Source: Zea mays (lineage: Eukaryota > Streptophyta > Magnoliopsida > Poales > Poaceae). Taken from it: DNA of 64,000 nucleotides. The stretch is taken from positions 8,074,434 to 8,138,433 of the forward strand of contig NC_050099.1 in assembly GCF_902167145.1 (NCBI RefSeq). Reading direction: 5' to 3'. Each line of letters opens with the position of its first letter. Position 1 is the stretch's first letter. The notes beneath the pieces were generated by a model that was not told the DNA's origin, made no database searches, and saw only the letters and a list, made by a program, of their open reading frames with translations. Shown piece by piece: positions 1 through 11,009 of this stretch. The translations under genes and the position numbers were made by a program.

Positions 1-1075
1 AACGACACACATGTCTCATGGCTAAGGAGAAGAAGGTACGTACACGAGATACACCTAAGTACACTTCTTCTAGTGATGAGAATTTTCTGATGATGATGAA
101 ATATACTATAGTGATCTTTTTAAAGGATTATATAGATCTAAGGTAGACAAAATAAATGAATTGATTGATGCACTTAATGAGAAAGACAAGCTACTAGAAA
201 AACAAGAAGATATTCTCTTTGAGGAACATGATAAGTTTATTAGTATTCAAAAATCTTTTGCACTAGAAGTTAAGAAAAATGAACTATTGTCTTCTGAGTT
301 GTCTACTTGTCATGATTCTATTTCTAGTCTAAAAAATTTGAATGCTGATTTAAATACTAAGCTATAAAAAGTTAATGTGGCTAGTTCATGTGTAGAGTAT
401 GTTGTAATCTGCAATAGGTGTAAAGATTTTAATATTGATGCTTGTAATGAACATGCCTCTACTATTCTTAAATTAAACAATGATGTTGTAAGTCTTAATG
501 CTCAACTTAAGACTTGCAAGGATAACTATGAGAAACTAAAATTTGCTAGGGATGTCTACACCATTGGTAGACATCCCTCAATTAAGGATGGAATTGGTTT
601 CCAAAAGGGGACTAAGAACTTTACAAGCCATAGGACTTCCAATCTCAACAAGGAAAAAGGGAAGGCTCCTATGGCTAGTAGTTCTCAAAAGAACCATGCC
701 TATCTTTATAAGAAAGTTCCTAATGTTACTCATCATGATAAGTGTCATAATCATTCTATTTTTCCTATATGTCATGATGATGTATTTAGTTCTCATGCCA
801 TGTTTGCAACTAGCTCCTCTTATGCTCATGGTAGAAATAGGCCTAGGCGTAATCATGTTGTTTCTCTTGCACCTAGGAAAACATCAACTGGACCAACTAC
901 TCTTTATCAAACATGTGATGCTTCATTTGTACTGTCATGTAAAAATGCTAAAGTAGTTGCTAGAAAGTTGGAATCTAAATGCAAGAGAGACAAAACTTGC
1001 ATTTGGGTTCCAAAATTTGTTGTAACTAACCTTGTAGGACCCAACAAGAGTTGGGTACCTAAAACCCAAGCTTAA
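1..1075 (+). pseudogene. Copia gag C-terminal region, broken
   Basis: This is the part of gag downstream of the zinc knuckle, open at the window edge. It encodes a polar, Lys/Glu-rich, probably coiled-coil stretch (161-367), then a Cys/His/Ser-rich tail that includes the phrase YTIGRHPSIKD. The two open stretches 161-367 and 377-1075 are in the same frame and separated by TAA at 365-367, where the related copies have a sense codon. It ends at a stop at 1073-1075, just before the protease frame opens at 1081 in another frame. The equivalent region is at 52183-53160 (plus) and 6867-7790 (minus). Role by family: capsid/nucleocapsid of the retrotransposon particle. Confidence 0.8.
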
Positions 1076-1080
1076 ATACC

Positions 1081-2466
1081 TTGCAGGTTTATGCATCCGG
1101 GGGCTCAAGCTGGATTATTGATAGCGGATACATAAACCACATGACAGGGGAGAAGAAAATGTTTACCTCCTACGTCAAGAACAAGGATTCCCAAGACACT
1201 ATCATCTTTGAAGATGGGAACCAAGGCAAGGTCAAAGGCTTAGGAAAAATAGCCATCACAACCGAGCATTCGATCTCTAATGTGTTTTTAGTAGAATTGC
1301 TCGGGTACAATTTGTTGTCTGTAAGCCAATTATGTCATATGGGTTATAATTGTTTATTTACAAATATTGATGTATCTGTCTTTAGAAGAAGTGATGGTTC
1401 ATTAGCTTTTAAGGGTTTATTAGATGACAAGCTCTACTTAGTTGATTTTTCAAAAGAAAATGCCGATCTAGATGCATGCTTAATTGCTAAGACTAATATG
1501 GGCTGGCTCTGGCACTGCCGTCTAGCACATGCTGGAATGAAGAACCTTCATAAGCTTCTAAAGGGAGAACATGTGTTAGGACTAACCGATGTCTGTTTTG
1601 AGAAAGACAGACCTTGTGCAGCATGCCAAGCAGGGAAGCAGGTGGGAAGTACTCATCAAAGCAAGAATGTGATGACAACATCAAGACCACTGGAACTCCT
1701 ACACATGTATCTCTTCGACCCCGTTGCTTATCTCAGCATCAGGGGAAGTAAGTATGGTCTTGTTATTGTAGATGATTTTTCCCGCTTCACTTGGGTTTTC
1801 TTTTTGCAGGAAAAATCTGAGACCCAAGGAACCCTAAAGCGCTTCTTAAGGAGAGCTCAAAACAAATTTGAGCTAAAAGTGAAAAAGATAAGAAGCGATA
1901 ATGGATCCGAGTTCAAAAATCTTCAAGTCGAAGAATATCTTGAGGAGGAAGGCATCAAGCATGAGTTCTCTGCTCCCTACACACCACAACAAAATGGTGT
2001 AGTAGAGAGGAAGAATAGGACACTAATTGACATGGCGAGGACTATGCTTGGAGAATACAAGACGCCTGAGCGGTTTTGGTCGGAAGCTGCGAATACAGCT
2101 TGCCATGCCACAAACCGGCTCTATCTGCATCGCCTCCTCAAGAAAACCTCATACGAACTACTAACTGGTAACAAACCCAATGTTTCCTATTTTCGTGTAT
2201 TTGGGAGCAAATGCTACATCTTGGTAAAGAAAGGTAGGCATTCAAAGTTTGCTCCCAAAGTTGTAGAAGGGTTTTTACTAGGTTATGACTCAAATACAAA
2301 GGTGTATAGGGTCTTCAACAAATCATCAGGATTAGTTGAAGTCTCTAGCGATGTTGTATTTGATGAAACTAATAGCTCTTCAAGAGAGCAAGTTGATCTT
2401 GATGATATAGATGAGGATGAGGTTCCGACGGCCGCAATGCGAACAATGGCGGTAGGTGATGTGTGA
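1081..2466 (+). pseudogene. Copia protease-integrase part of pol, integrase active site damaged
   Basis: The order is: aspartic protease with WIIDSG near residue 12; the pre-integrase His/Cys region (WHCRLAH...CAAC, about residues 145-180); integrase core; then the copia-type C-terminal extension rich in Asp/Glu. The second catalytic Asp (RSDNGSEF, codon 1897-1899) and the Glu 36 residues later (VVERKNR, codon 2005-2007) are present. The first core Asp, expected in LLHMD, is Tyr (codon 1708-1710), and the next Gly is Asp, so this integrase should be inactive. TGA at 2464-2466 ends the frame early; the same frame then continues from 2470. Confidence 0.88.
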
Positions 2467-2469
2467 CCA

Positions 2470-4283
2470 TTGGAACCACAAGAGCAAGATCAACCTTCTT
2501 CCTCTACATTGGTGCATCCCCCAACTCAAGATGAGGAACATGTACCTCAAGATGAAGGGCTAGATCGAGGGGGAGCACATGAAGAACAGGATAAGGAGGA
2601 AGAAGCTTCACAAATTCCTCCAACTCAAGTCCGGTCAATGATTCAAAGAAATCATCCACTAGATCATATTCTGGGTGATATCAGCAAGGGAGTAACCACT
2701 CGCTCACGTCTAGCTAATTTTTGTGAGCATTATTCGTTTGTTTCTTCTATTGAGCCTTTCAGGGTAGAAGAAGCCTTGCAGGATTCGGACTGGGTGCTGG
2801 CCATGTAGGAAGAGCTCAACAACTTCAAGAGAAATGAAGTTTGGAGCTTGGTGCCACGTCCAAAGCAAAATGTTGTGGGAACCAAGTGGGTGTTCCACAA
2901 CAAGCAAGACGAACACGGTGTGATGACAAGAACAAGGCTCGACTTTTGGCAAAAGGTTATGCCCAAGTCGCAGGTTTGGATTTTGAGAAGACTTTTGCTC
3001 CTGTGGCTAGGCTAGAATCAATTCGGATTTTATTGGCCTATGCTGCTCACCACTCTTATAAGCTTTTTCAAATGGACATGAAGAGCGCCTTCCTCAATGG
3101 ACCAATCAAGGAGGAGGTATACATAGAACAACCCCCTGGCTTTGAGGATGACAGGTATCCCGACCACGTCTACAAGCTCTCTAAGGCGCTCTATGGACTT
3201 AAGCAAGCCCCAATAGCATGGTATGAATGCCTTAGAGATTTCCTTATTACTAATGCTTTCAATGTTGTGAAAACTGATCCTACTCTCTTTACTAAGACTT
3301 GCGATAGTGATCTTTTTGTATGCCAAATATATGTCGATGACATTATATTTGGTTCTACTAATCAAAAGCCTTGTGAGGAGTTTAGCAGGGTGATGATGCA
3401 AATGTTTGAGATGTCAATGATGGGTGAGCTGAATTACTTCCTTGGATTTCAGGTGAAGCAACTCAAGGAAGGAACCTTCATCTCCCAATAGAAGTACACT
3501 CAAGATTTGCTTAAGAGGTTTGGGATGAAGGATGCAAAGCCCGCGAAGACACCGATGGGAACGGACAAACATCTGGACCTCAATAAAGGAGGTAAGTTCG
3601 TTGATCAAAAGGCATACCGGTCTATGATATGATCTTTACTTTATCTTTGCGCTAGTAGACCAGATATTATGCTAAGTGTATGCATGTGTGCTAGATTTCA
3701 ATCCGACCCCAAGGAGTGTCACCTTGTGGCCGTTAAGCGAATTCTTAGATATTTGGTTTCTACTCCTTGCTTCGAGATCTGGTATCCAAAGGGGTCTACC
3801 TTTGACTTAATCGGATACTCAGATTGCGACTATGCCGGGTGCAAGGTTGATAGGAAGAGCACATAAGGGACTTGTTAGTTTCTGGGAAGGTCCCTGGTGT
3901 CCTGGAGCTCTAAGAAACAAACTTCCGTTGCCCTATCCACTGCTGAGGCGGAGTATGTTGCCACAGGACACTGTTGCGCGTAACTACTTTGGATGAGGCA
4001 AACCCTCTGGGACTTTGGCTACAATCTGAGCAAAGTCTCACTCCTATGTGACAATGAGAGTGCAATCCACCTGGCGGATAATCCTGTTGAACATAGCCGC
4101 ACTATGCACATAGACATCCGGCATCACTTTTTGAGAGTCCACCAGCAAAGGGGAGATATCGATATTTATCATATTAGCACCGAGAACCAGCTAGCCGATA
4201 TCTTCACCAAGCCTTTAGATGAGAAACTATTTTGCAGGTTGCATAGTGAGCTAAATGTCTTAGATTCACATAGCTTGGATTGA
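2470..4283 (+). pseudogene. Copia reverse transcriptase and RNase H, multiple stops
   Basis: After the acidic linker 2470-2808, TAG at 2806-2808 interrupts the start of the reverse transcriptase. A 1-nt shift near 2930 moves the frame, and RT continues to 3491 with the catalytic YVDD at 3330-3341. RNase H follows in the same frame (YSDCDYAG, AEAEY, LCDNESA). In-frame stops lie at 3489-3491, about 3630, 3864-3866, about 3877 and about 3980, most of them at positions where the related copies carry Gln, Gly or Ser. The C-terminus (ADIFTKPLD...) ends at 4283. In the family this enzyme copies the element RNA; here it cannot be made. Confidence 0.88.
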
Positions 4284-5090
4284 TCTATAGCATACATGTG
4301 TTCTATGCCTTTGATCATGTTACTTTAATCATTACTGTCTTCAATTGCTTATATTTGGTGCTCAAGTTGTACAAGTCATCCCTGGACCTCACAAGTCCCT
4401 ATGCAACTAATGCACATGTTTAGGTGGAGGATGTACTACAACTTGACTACCTTGAGACTAACTTGTTTGTTGAGTATTCTTGAAATAGTCTCAAGTGGCA
4501 TATTGAAAGGGAAAAGTTAACTTGGACAAAGAAATGGCTTCCACTGCACTCCGGTATAAGTGTATCTTGTCCCAAGTTCGTACTAGTATTCTCATTGCCT
4601 TTTGCTCGTATTTGACACTTTTGTGAGGCAATGGGGTCAAAAGGCCAAAAGTTCTCCTGTGTTGGTGCTTAATGCCAAAGGGGGAGAAATTAAGGCCAAA
4701 GCAAATGGATCAGCCAACCACTTGTGAATTTCAAAAAATTGTAGAGTTAGAATCTTTGTGTTTGATCTAAACCCTCTTATTGCAAAAAAATTCTTCTCTT
4801 ATGGGGGAGAATTCTGTTTATGGGAAAAACGGGGAGTTTGTGACATTTGATCAAATTTACTCTTAAAAGATCTCTTAATTTGCCAAAACAAGTGTTTTTG
4901 ATATAAAGATAGGAAAAAGAATTTGTTTTGTGAAAATAAACCAAGTGGTGGCAAAAGTGATCCAAATATGCCAAATCCTATGTGAGTTAAACTAGTCTTC
5001 AATTTGCACTCTTTAGCTTCTTTTTAAAAATGATGTTGCATTTTGAGTTGCTTTTAATGTGTTGGCATAAATCACCGAAAAGGGGGAGAT
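4284..5090 (+). other. Copia 3' untranslated spacer with polypurine tract
   Basis: An 807-base AT-rich, non-coding stretch between RNase H and the 3' LTR. It contains several GGGGGAGA-type purine runs (around 4680, 4804 and 5083). The last, AAAAGGGGGAGAT ending at 5090, directly precedes the LTR and is the expected plus-strand priming tract. The corresponding spacer of the second Opie-like element starts at 58721. Confidence 0.75.
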
Positions 5091-6384
5091 TGAAAGGGAA
5101 ATGTTCCTTTGGGCCATTTCTATAAATGTTTTGGTGATTAGATGTCCAACACATGTTATTGTGATTAATATGTACTAAGTGGTTGAGAGATGCAAATCAA
5201 AGAATCAAGGTATGACTCTAGCCTTAGTGAATTGTTTCTGATACTAACATATTTCTCTAAGTGCTAGGAACCTTGTCAAAACAAATGAAATTGGATCGAA
5301 GAAGTTTGGCTAAGTCCAGCCAAACTTGCACCAGCCTTCGGCGCACCGGACTGTTCGGTGTGCACCGAACAGTGTCCGGTGCACAGGCTGGTCCAACAGC
5401 GAACTCGCTGCTCTCGTGAATCGGCGAGGGCGCTGTGGCTAAAAATCACCGGACTGTCCGGTGAGCCAACAGCCCCCGCGCCAACGGTCGACAACGCGAT
5501 CAGTGGGCGACGCGTGGCCCGAGCCAACAGTCACTAGGCCGCACCGGACAATGTCTGGTGCGCCAAGGGGACCGAAGGCTCAATGGTTGGCTTCGCCAAA
5601 AAGGAAAGAAATCGAGCACTGTTCATGTCCGGTGGTTCACCGGACTATCCGGTGCGCCAGCAGACAGAAGGCAAGAATTGCCTACCAAATGGAGATCCAA
5701 CGGTTCCTAGCTGCCTTGGGCTATAAAAGGGACCCCTAGGCACATGGAGCACTAAACCAAGCCTCCATTGAACATCCTAATATGCGTAGACTCCGCAAAC
5801 ACGCATCCGGATCATCGTGACTGAGATTTGAGCACTTGTTGTGTTGCGAACGCGTTGCACTGTTTTTGTGTGCTCTCTTCTTGACTTGTGTGCGTGTCAT
5901 TGCTGCGACTTTAGCTCTTGCGTGTGTTTCTTTCCCTCCCTTACTCTTGTGGTTTTTATTGTGATCAACATTGTAAGGGTAAGAGGCTCCAACTTGTGGA
6001 GATTCCTCACAAAAGGGAAACATCTACTAAGGAAGACAACCGTGGTACTCAAGTTTGATCATTGGATCACTTGAGAGGGATTGAGTGCAATCCTTAATCG
6101 AAGGAGGTCACCAAAACGTGGAATAGGCATTGGCCGAACCACGGGATAAAATCATTGTTTCTCTTGTGTCACTTTTTATTGTGATTGGTTTCTCTTCTTG
6201 AGTTCTCGCTCAATCACTTGTGCTATTGTTCCTAAGTTCAATACTCATTCTAAAGGAACAATCAAGTGAAGAGTTCTTGCCATAACATCTTGGTTTAATA
6301 TTACTAACATTTCATAACCAAGTTTGGGCTATCTAGTGTTGTTATTTACAGGATCACATATTCACCCCCCTCTAGGTGCTCTCA
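5091..6384 (+). repeat. 3' LTR of the left Opie-like element (1294 bp)
   Basis: It begins TGAAAGGGAAATG right after the polypurine tract and ends CTCTAGGTGCTCTCA. U3 carries a cluster of CCGG-containing palindromic motifs at about 5343-5660. A TATA box (TATAAAA, 5722-5728) sits in a good position for the internal promoter. An unrelated flank starts at 6385. Confidence 0.9.
5722..5728 (+). promoter_or_regulatory. LTR TATA box
   Basis: TATAAAA in GGGCTATAAAAGGGACC. The same context recurs in the other Opie-like LTRs: 50174-50180 plus, and 9908-9914 read on the minus strand. It is therefore a conserved promoter element of the family. Confidence 0.7.
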
Positions 6385-6612
6385 AAACCCTGTCATGCAT
6401 ACTAGATGGATTTGTTGTATTGAATACATAGAAACCCAGTTATCATGCAGCTCGGGTGCAACTGATGTTTGGGGTGGCATGCAGACCAATATATATGCAT
6501 TTATCATGGCATGAGAACAACTATACGGGCATGTATAATGGAAAGACACCAAAATGGTTCTCCAAGCATAAGAGACAACTAAGAGACTCTATTATACAAT
6601 GGAGTGTCTATA
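6385..6612. repeat. Duplicated flank, copy 1
   Basis: This non-coding segment (starting AAACCCTGTCATGCATAC) is closely matched at 31275-31497. In both places it runs into the same breakpoint inside an antisense copia protease fragment. The unit flank plus truncated copia was therefore duplicated together, before the left Opie-like element inserted at 6384/6385. Confidence 0.7.
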
Positions 6613-6782
6613 GTAATTACTATTTTACCTATCCGTTTTTCCTTGCCTTGATTCCCATCTCCAAAGATAATCGTGTTATGAGAATCCTTGTTCTTGACGT
6701 AAGAAGTGAACATGTTCTTCTCCCAACGTCGTGTGGTTTGTGCATCCGCTATCAATGATCCAACTTGAGCCACCGGATGCAT
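6579..6782 (-). pseudogene. Truncated copia protease start
   Basis: It matches the first ~50 residues of the protease region at 1081 (MFTSYVKNKDS...GDGNQGK). Homology ends after GKIVIT near 6613, and the remaining codons come from the duplicated flank, so this is a breakpoint chimera. A second copy of the same breakpoint lies near 31498. Confidence 0.75.
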
Positions 6783-6799
6783 AAACCTGTAAGGTATTT

Positions 6800-9173
6800 A
6801 GGCTTGGGATTTAGGTACCCAACTTGTGTTGGGTCCTGTTAGGTTAGTTACACAAGATTTTAGAACCTAAATGCATGTCTTAACTTTCTTACATTTTGGT
6901 CCCAGACTTGTAGCAACAATTTTATCATTCTTACAATGAATTACATAGGATGCATCAAAAGTGCGGAATAAAATGGAAGAACCATGAGATGCATTCCTAT
7001 CCTTAGGCGTATGAGAACCAACATGAGAAGCATGGTGCCTAGTTCTTCTCCTATTACAATCACTAGATGAAGCAGTCATAGTGCGAGGAGTAAAACTACC
7101 ATTGTGAGTAACATGATAAGCATTATGAGAAGTACTCTTAGCATGAAAATACAAATAAGCATGGTTTCTCTTCTCATGAATCAAATGCACAATATTAGCC
7201 ATAGGTGCCTTCCCCTTCTCCTTTGTGAAGTTGAGGTCCTTTTAGCTCTTAGTGTTCTTGGTTCCCTTTTGGAAACAAAGTCTATCCTTAATGCAGGAAT
7301 GTCTACCAATGGTAAAGGAGTCCCTAGAAAATGTAACTTTATCTACTAAACTTTTGCAAGTTTTAAGTTGAACATTTAAATGAGCAATTTCATCATTTAA
7401 TTTTGCAATAGTAGAAGCATCATTACTACAAACATTAAAGTCATGATCTTTGCACTTTGCACAAATTGAAACAAGCTCAATTGAAGACCTTGCAACATTT
7501 ACTTTCTCTATTCTAGCATTTAAATCATCATTTAAACTCTTGAGGCTAGTGATAGAGGAGTGACAAGAAGACAATTCAAAAGCAAGCTTTTCATTCTACT
7601 TCATTTCTAAAGCAAGAGATTTTTCTACTTCCATTACTTTATCATGTTCCTCAAAAATACATCCTCTTGTTTTTAGCAATCTATTCTTTTCATTAAGAGC
7701 ATCAATCAATTCATTAATTTTATCTACTTTGGATCTATCTAGGCCCTTAAACAGATAGCTATAACCTATGTCATCATCATCATCATCACATTACTCATCA
7801 CTATAAGAAGTATACTTAGGGGTATCACGGGTACTTACCTTCTTCTCTTTTGCCATGAGGCAAGTGTGATGCTCGTTGGGCAAGAGGGAGGACTTCTCGA
7901 AGGCGGAGGCAGCAAGTCCTTCGTCGTCAGAGTCAGATGAAGAGCAGTCCGAGTCCCATTCCTTGCCAATATGCACCTCGCGCTTTGTCTTTCTGTAGAA
8001 CTTATTCTTCTCCTTCTTCTCTTTCTTTTCTTGTGTCTGGTCATTTTCATTATCAGGACATTGTGCAATAAAATGACCGGTCTTACCGCACTTGAAGCAC
8101 GAACGCTTTCCCTTTGGTTTGTTCTTGTTGGGGTAGTCCTTGCATCCTGCTTCAATGCAGTCTTGAAGCACTTTATTACAAGCGCCATTGCTTCCTCATT
8201 AAGTCTGGCAGCCTCCACTTGTGCTACCTTGTTTGGTAGCATCTCCGTGCTAGTTGTTGCCTTGAGTGCAACAAGTTGTGGCTCATAAAGAGGAAGAGGT
8301 CCATTGGCGATGTCGTCGATGTACCTTGCTTCTTTCACCATCATGCGCTCGCTTACAAATTTGCCAAGAATTTCCTCGGACAACATTTTGGTGTACCTAG
8401 GGTTTTCACGAATAAGATTAACAAGATGAGGATCAATTACAGTGAATGACCCTAACATGAGGCACATGACATCATGATCCGTCCATCTTGTGCTTCCATA
8501 GCTTCTAATCTTGTTCACCAGGGTCTTGACTCCCCTTTTCATGGCAAAACACCCCAGTTCACCTTCCACAAATTCCATCTTGGTGATCATAGTGACATCA
8601 TTTCCCTCATGAGAGATCTTGAGGATGTCCCATATTTGCTTGGCGTTTTCCAAGCCACTAACCTTGTTCTATTCATCCCCGCATAGATATGCTAACAAAA
8701 TAGTGGTAGCTTGGGCATTTTTATGGACTTGCTCATTAATAAATACAACATTATCACTACTATCAAAATGCATTCGATTTTCTACTATTTCTCAAATACT
8801 AGGATGAAGAGAAAATAGATGACTACGCATTTTATGACTCCAAAATGAATAATCTTCCCCATCAAAGTGAGGGGGCTTGCCAAGTGGAATAGACAATAAA
8901 TGAGCATTCAAATTATATGGGATGCAAGAATAATCAAAATAAAATTAACCGTTTCTTCTTTGTAGAGGAATCTTCGTCGTCGTCCTCCTTTGGTGAAGAA
9001 GAGGAGGCGTTGCTGTCATAATAGATGATCTTCTTGATGCGCCTCTTCTTCTTCCCGTCCTTCCTCTTTTTGTTTGAGCCTCAGTCGGTGGGCTTATCAC
9101 CTTTTGGCTCATCGATGTTGAGGGTCTCCTTCTCCTTGTCATTGATCACAATCCCGTTGCCCTTATGATCCAT
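6800..9173 (-). pseudogene. Copia gag of the antisense Opie-like element
   Basis: A plausible start ATG is at 9173, 36 nt inside the primer site, opening MDHKGNG and a Lys-rich N-terminus that soon meets a stop. The best preserved stretch (8653-~8140) is the gag-polypeptide (UBN2-type) domain: IWDILKISHEGNDVT...NKIRSYG...WTDHDVM. A frameshift near 8150 leads into the frame holding the nucleocapsid zinc knuckle CFKCGKTGHFIAQC, complete as CX2CX4HX4C at 8058-8099. The acidic and coiled-coil C-terminal part follows (7790-7242) and ends in the family's His/Arg-rich tail (7202-6867). Several stops separate these pieces. Confidence 0.82.
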
Positions 9174-9208
9174 CTCTTCGGGCGATTAGTCCCTTGATGA
9201 CGAGAACA

Positions 9209-9220
9209 ACTCTGATACCA
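9209..9220 (-). other. Primer binding site (initiator Met tRNA type)
   Basis: On the minus strand it reads TGGTATCAGAGT, a close match to TGGTATCAGAGC, the complement of plant initiator tRNA-Met commonly used by copia elements. It lies 2 nt from the LTR end at 9223. Confidence 0.8.
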
Positions 9221-9222
9221 AT

Positions 9223-10500
9223 TGAGAGCACCTAGAGGCGGCGGGGGGGGGGGGTGAATAGGTGATCCTGCAAAAATTAACTCTAAACAAGACAAACTTG
9301 GTTTATAACAAGTGTTAGTAAAAGGTAAAACCAAGTTGTGATGAATGGAGGTGGAGAGAGAGAGAATCTCTTCACTTGATTGTTCCTTTAAAATATGTAT
9401 TAAACTTAGGAACACTAACACAAGTGAAATATGAGAACTCTTTGGAAGATGATGATCACAATAAAGTAAAACACAAAAGACACAACGATTTTATCCCGTG
9501 GTTCGGCCAATGCCTACTTCACATTATGATGACCTCCTTCGGTCAAGGGTTGCACTCAACCCCTCTCAAGTGATCCAAAGATCAAACTTGAGTACCACGA
9601 TTTTCTTCCTTATATCAAGTTTTCCCTTTATGAGGAATCTCCACAAATTAAAGTCTCTCACGCCTTATACAAATGATCTCAATCAAAGCACAAGAGTAAG
9701 GGGGAGTAGTAACACACACAAGAACTCAAATCGCAGCAACACACGCACACGGGTCAAGAAAAGAGCACAAGAAACAACACATCGGAGTTACAACTCAACA
9801 ACGTGCTCAAATCTCTACTTAGCGAATCAGCAGTGTGGTCGCGAGGTCTCCGTGTTGTAAGATGTTCAAAGAATGGGTGTAGCTCCATGGCGCTTAGGGG
9901 GGGGTCCTTTTATAGCCCCAAGGTACCTAGGAGCTGTTGGAGCTCCATTTGGAAGGCCTTAATTGCCTTCTGTCCGTGGGTGCACCGGACACTGCATAGT
10001 GCAACGGCTACGAATCTTCTGATTGACTGATTTCCACTTTTCGGGGCACCAGACTGTCCGGTGGTGGCACTGGACTGTCCGGTACGCCAGTTGACCGTTG
10101 GCTGCGGTCGACGTGTCAACTAGCCGTTTGATGGCTGGCACACCAGACTGTCCGGCGCTCCGTGTGGACTGTCCAATGATTTATAGCCGCCGATGGCTTC
10201 CTTTTCCCGAGAGCGGCCCTTTCGGTCGGTCCGTGCACCAGACTGTCCGGTGCTCTGCAGAACGTCCCAGTTTTCTCTTTATCATTCCAATACTCTTTTG
10301 CTCCTTTTGGCTTGACTTCATAAAGTTCATAGCACTTAGACAAATATGATCGGTACCCAAAATAATTGACTAAGTGTTCGGAGCTTAAATATGATCGGTA
10401 CCCAAAATAATTGACTAAGTGTTCGGAGCTTACCTTTTTCACTTGGTACCATATGGATTTGTGTTATGCCCACTTTCAATTGACTAAGTGTTTGGAGCCT
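9223..10500 (-). repeat. 5' LTR of the antisense Opie-like element
   Basis: On the plus strand it starts TGAGAGCACCTAGAGG, the reverse complement of the Opie-like LTR end, with an expanded G run at about 9242. It carries the minus-strand TATA box (TTTTATAG at 9908-9914) and the CCGGACTGTCCGG-type cluster at about 9985-10260. The distal edge is diverged. A 45-bp tandem duplication lies at 10342-10431. Confidence 0.78.
10342..10431. repeat. 45-bp tandem duplication in LTR
   Basis: Two head-to-tail copies of a 45-nt unit (10342-10386 and 10387-10431), each containing GATCGGTACCCAAAATAATT. A decayed partial third copy of the unit's end appears near 10481. Confidence 0.85.
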
Positions 10501-10515
10501 AGGATACAAGCCCCT

Positions 10516-10616
10516 TCATTTTTTTTGTGAAATATGCACATAAGTGATGCTAGGATTCGAACCAAAGACCTGTAGCATTCTACGTTCCCTCCTTATCACT
10601 CTGCTATAGAGCTATT
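10516..10616 (-). mobile_element. Possible tRNA-derived SINE-like remnant
   Basis: On the minus strand an A-box-like TAGCAGAGTGA (about 10597-10607) is followed at suitable spacing by the B-box GGTTCGAATCC (10553-10563). A short A-run lies downstream at about 10520. The order A box, B box, A-tail is that of a tRNA-derived SINE or tRNA pseudogene. No cloverleaf or target duplication could be confirmed. Confidence 0.35.
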
Positions 10617-10649
10617 TGTTACTATGGAGGATATGTTTTTTTTTATTTT

Positions 10650-10907
10650 AATTCTACAAGATCCTTTAATACCATTTAGTGGCAAAACTGATACTAAAGG
10701 CTACACTTTAGTTGCAGTTTTTGTCACCAATAAATATTAAAGGGTTCAAAGCTTTAGTACCAGCTTTTAACACCAACGGGTACCAATGGATCCTTAGGAT
10801 TACGTGGATTACAAACTGGTACTAATTCACACATTGATGATGCTTCTAATTCAACTAGGGCTAATAATATGGTCCAAAGCCCCTTTTGTGTAGTAGTTTT
10901 GACTTGT
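10650..10907. mobile_element. Possible CACTA terminal/subterminal remnant
   Basis: It contains repeated, partly inverted motifs of the type TTTAGTACC / GGTACTAA (around 10685, 10760, 10785 and 10817). It ends CCCCTTTTGTGTAGTAG, which resembles an inverted CACTA-family terminus. The other end was not found, so this is a fragment. Confidence 0.35.
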
Positions 10908-11009
10908 TATTTGAAGCTATAATATACGTAATGTTGGTAAAAAAAAGTCCATCGATGTATGCTTAACAAGACTGAATGTGTGTGATTAATTGAGGAGAGC
11001 ACATCCCAA

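Larger units (their letters stand above)
1..6384 (+). mobile_element. Opie-like Ty1/copia (SIRE lineage) retrotransposon, 5' end outside window
   Basis: The domain order is gag remnant, protease, integrase, reverse transcriptase, RNase H, spacer, polypurine tract, 3' LTR, which is copia order. The long untranslated stretch between RNase H and the LTR and the LTR ends TGAAAGGG...CTCTCA match the SIRE-type Opie family of maize as I remember it. The window opens inside gag, after the zinc knuckle; the same gag stretch recurs at 52190 onward. Many in-frame stops and at least one frameshift make the element non-functional. Its right edge abuts AAACC at 6385, the expected 5-bp target-site copy; the left copy lies off the window. 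The paralogous unoccupied site is near 31275. Confidence 0.9.
6613..10500 (-). mobile_element. Antisense Opie-like element, 5' part only
   Basis: Reading on the minus strand from about 10500 to 6613: 5' LTR, tRNA primer site, gag with zinc knuckle, gag C-terminal region, and the first part of the protease (GDNGQGK-like region), which stops abruptly near 6613. Integrase, RT and RNase H are missing. The outer LTR start (TGAAAGGG on its own strand) is not recognisable, so the upper limit near 10500 is approximate. Confidence 0.8.

Noticed and set aside
543..956. 137-residue plus-strand frame rich in Met/Leu, and 92-residue minus frame 578-856
   Set aside because: Shadows of the copia gag frame 377-1075, which is shared with two other copies in the window.
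5276..6074. Several 77-95-residue frames on both strands inside the Opie-like LTR
   Set aside because: They overlap LTR U3/R sequence with palindromic motifs and the TATA box; GC-rich LTR sequence gives open frames by chance.
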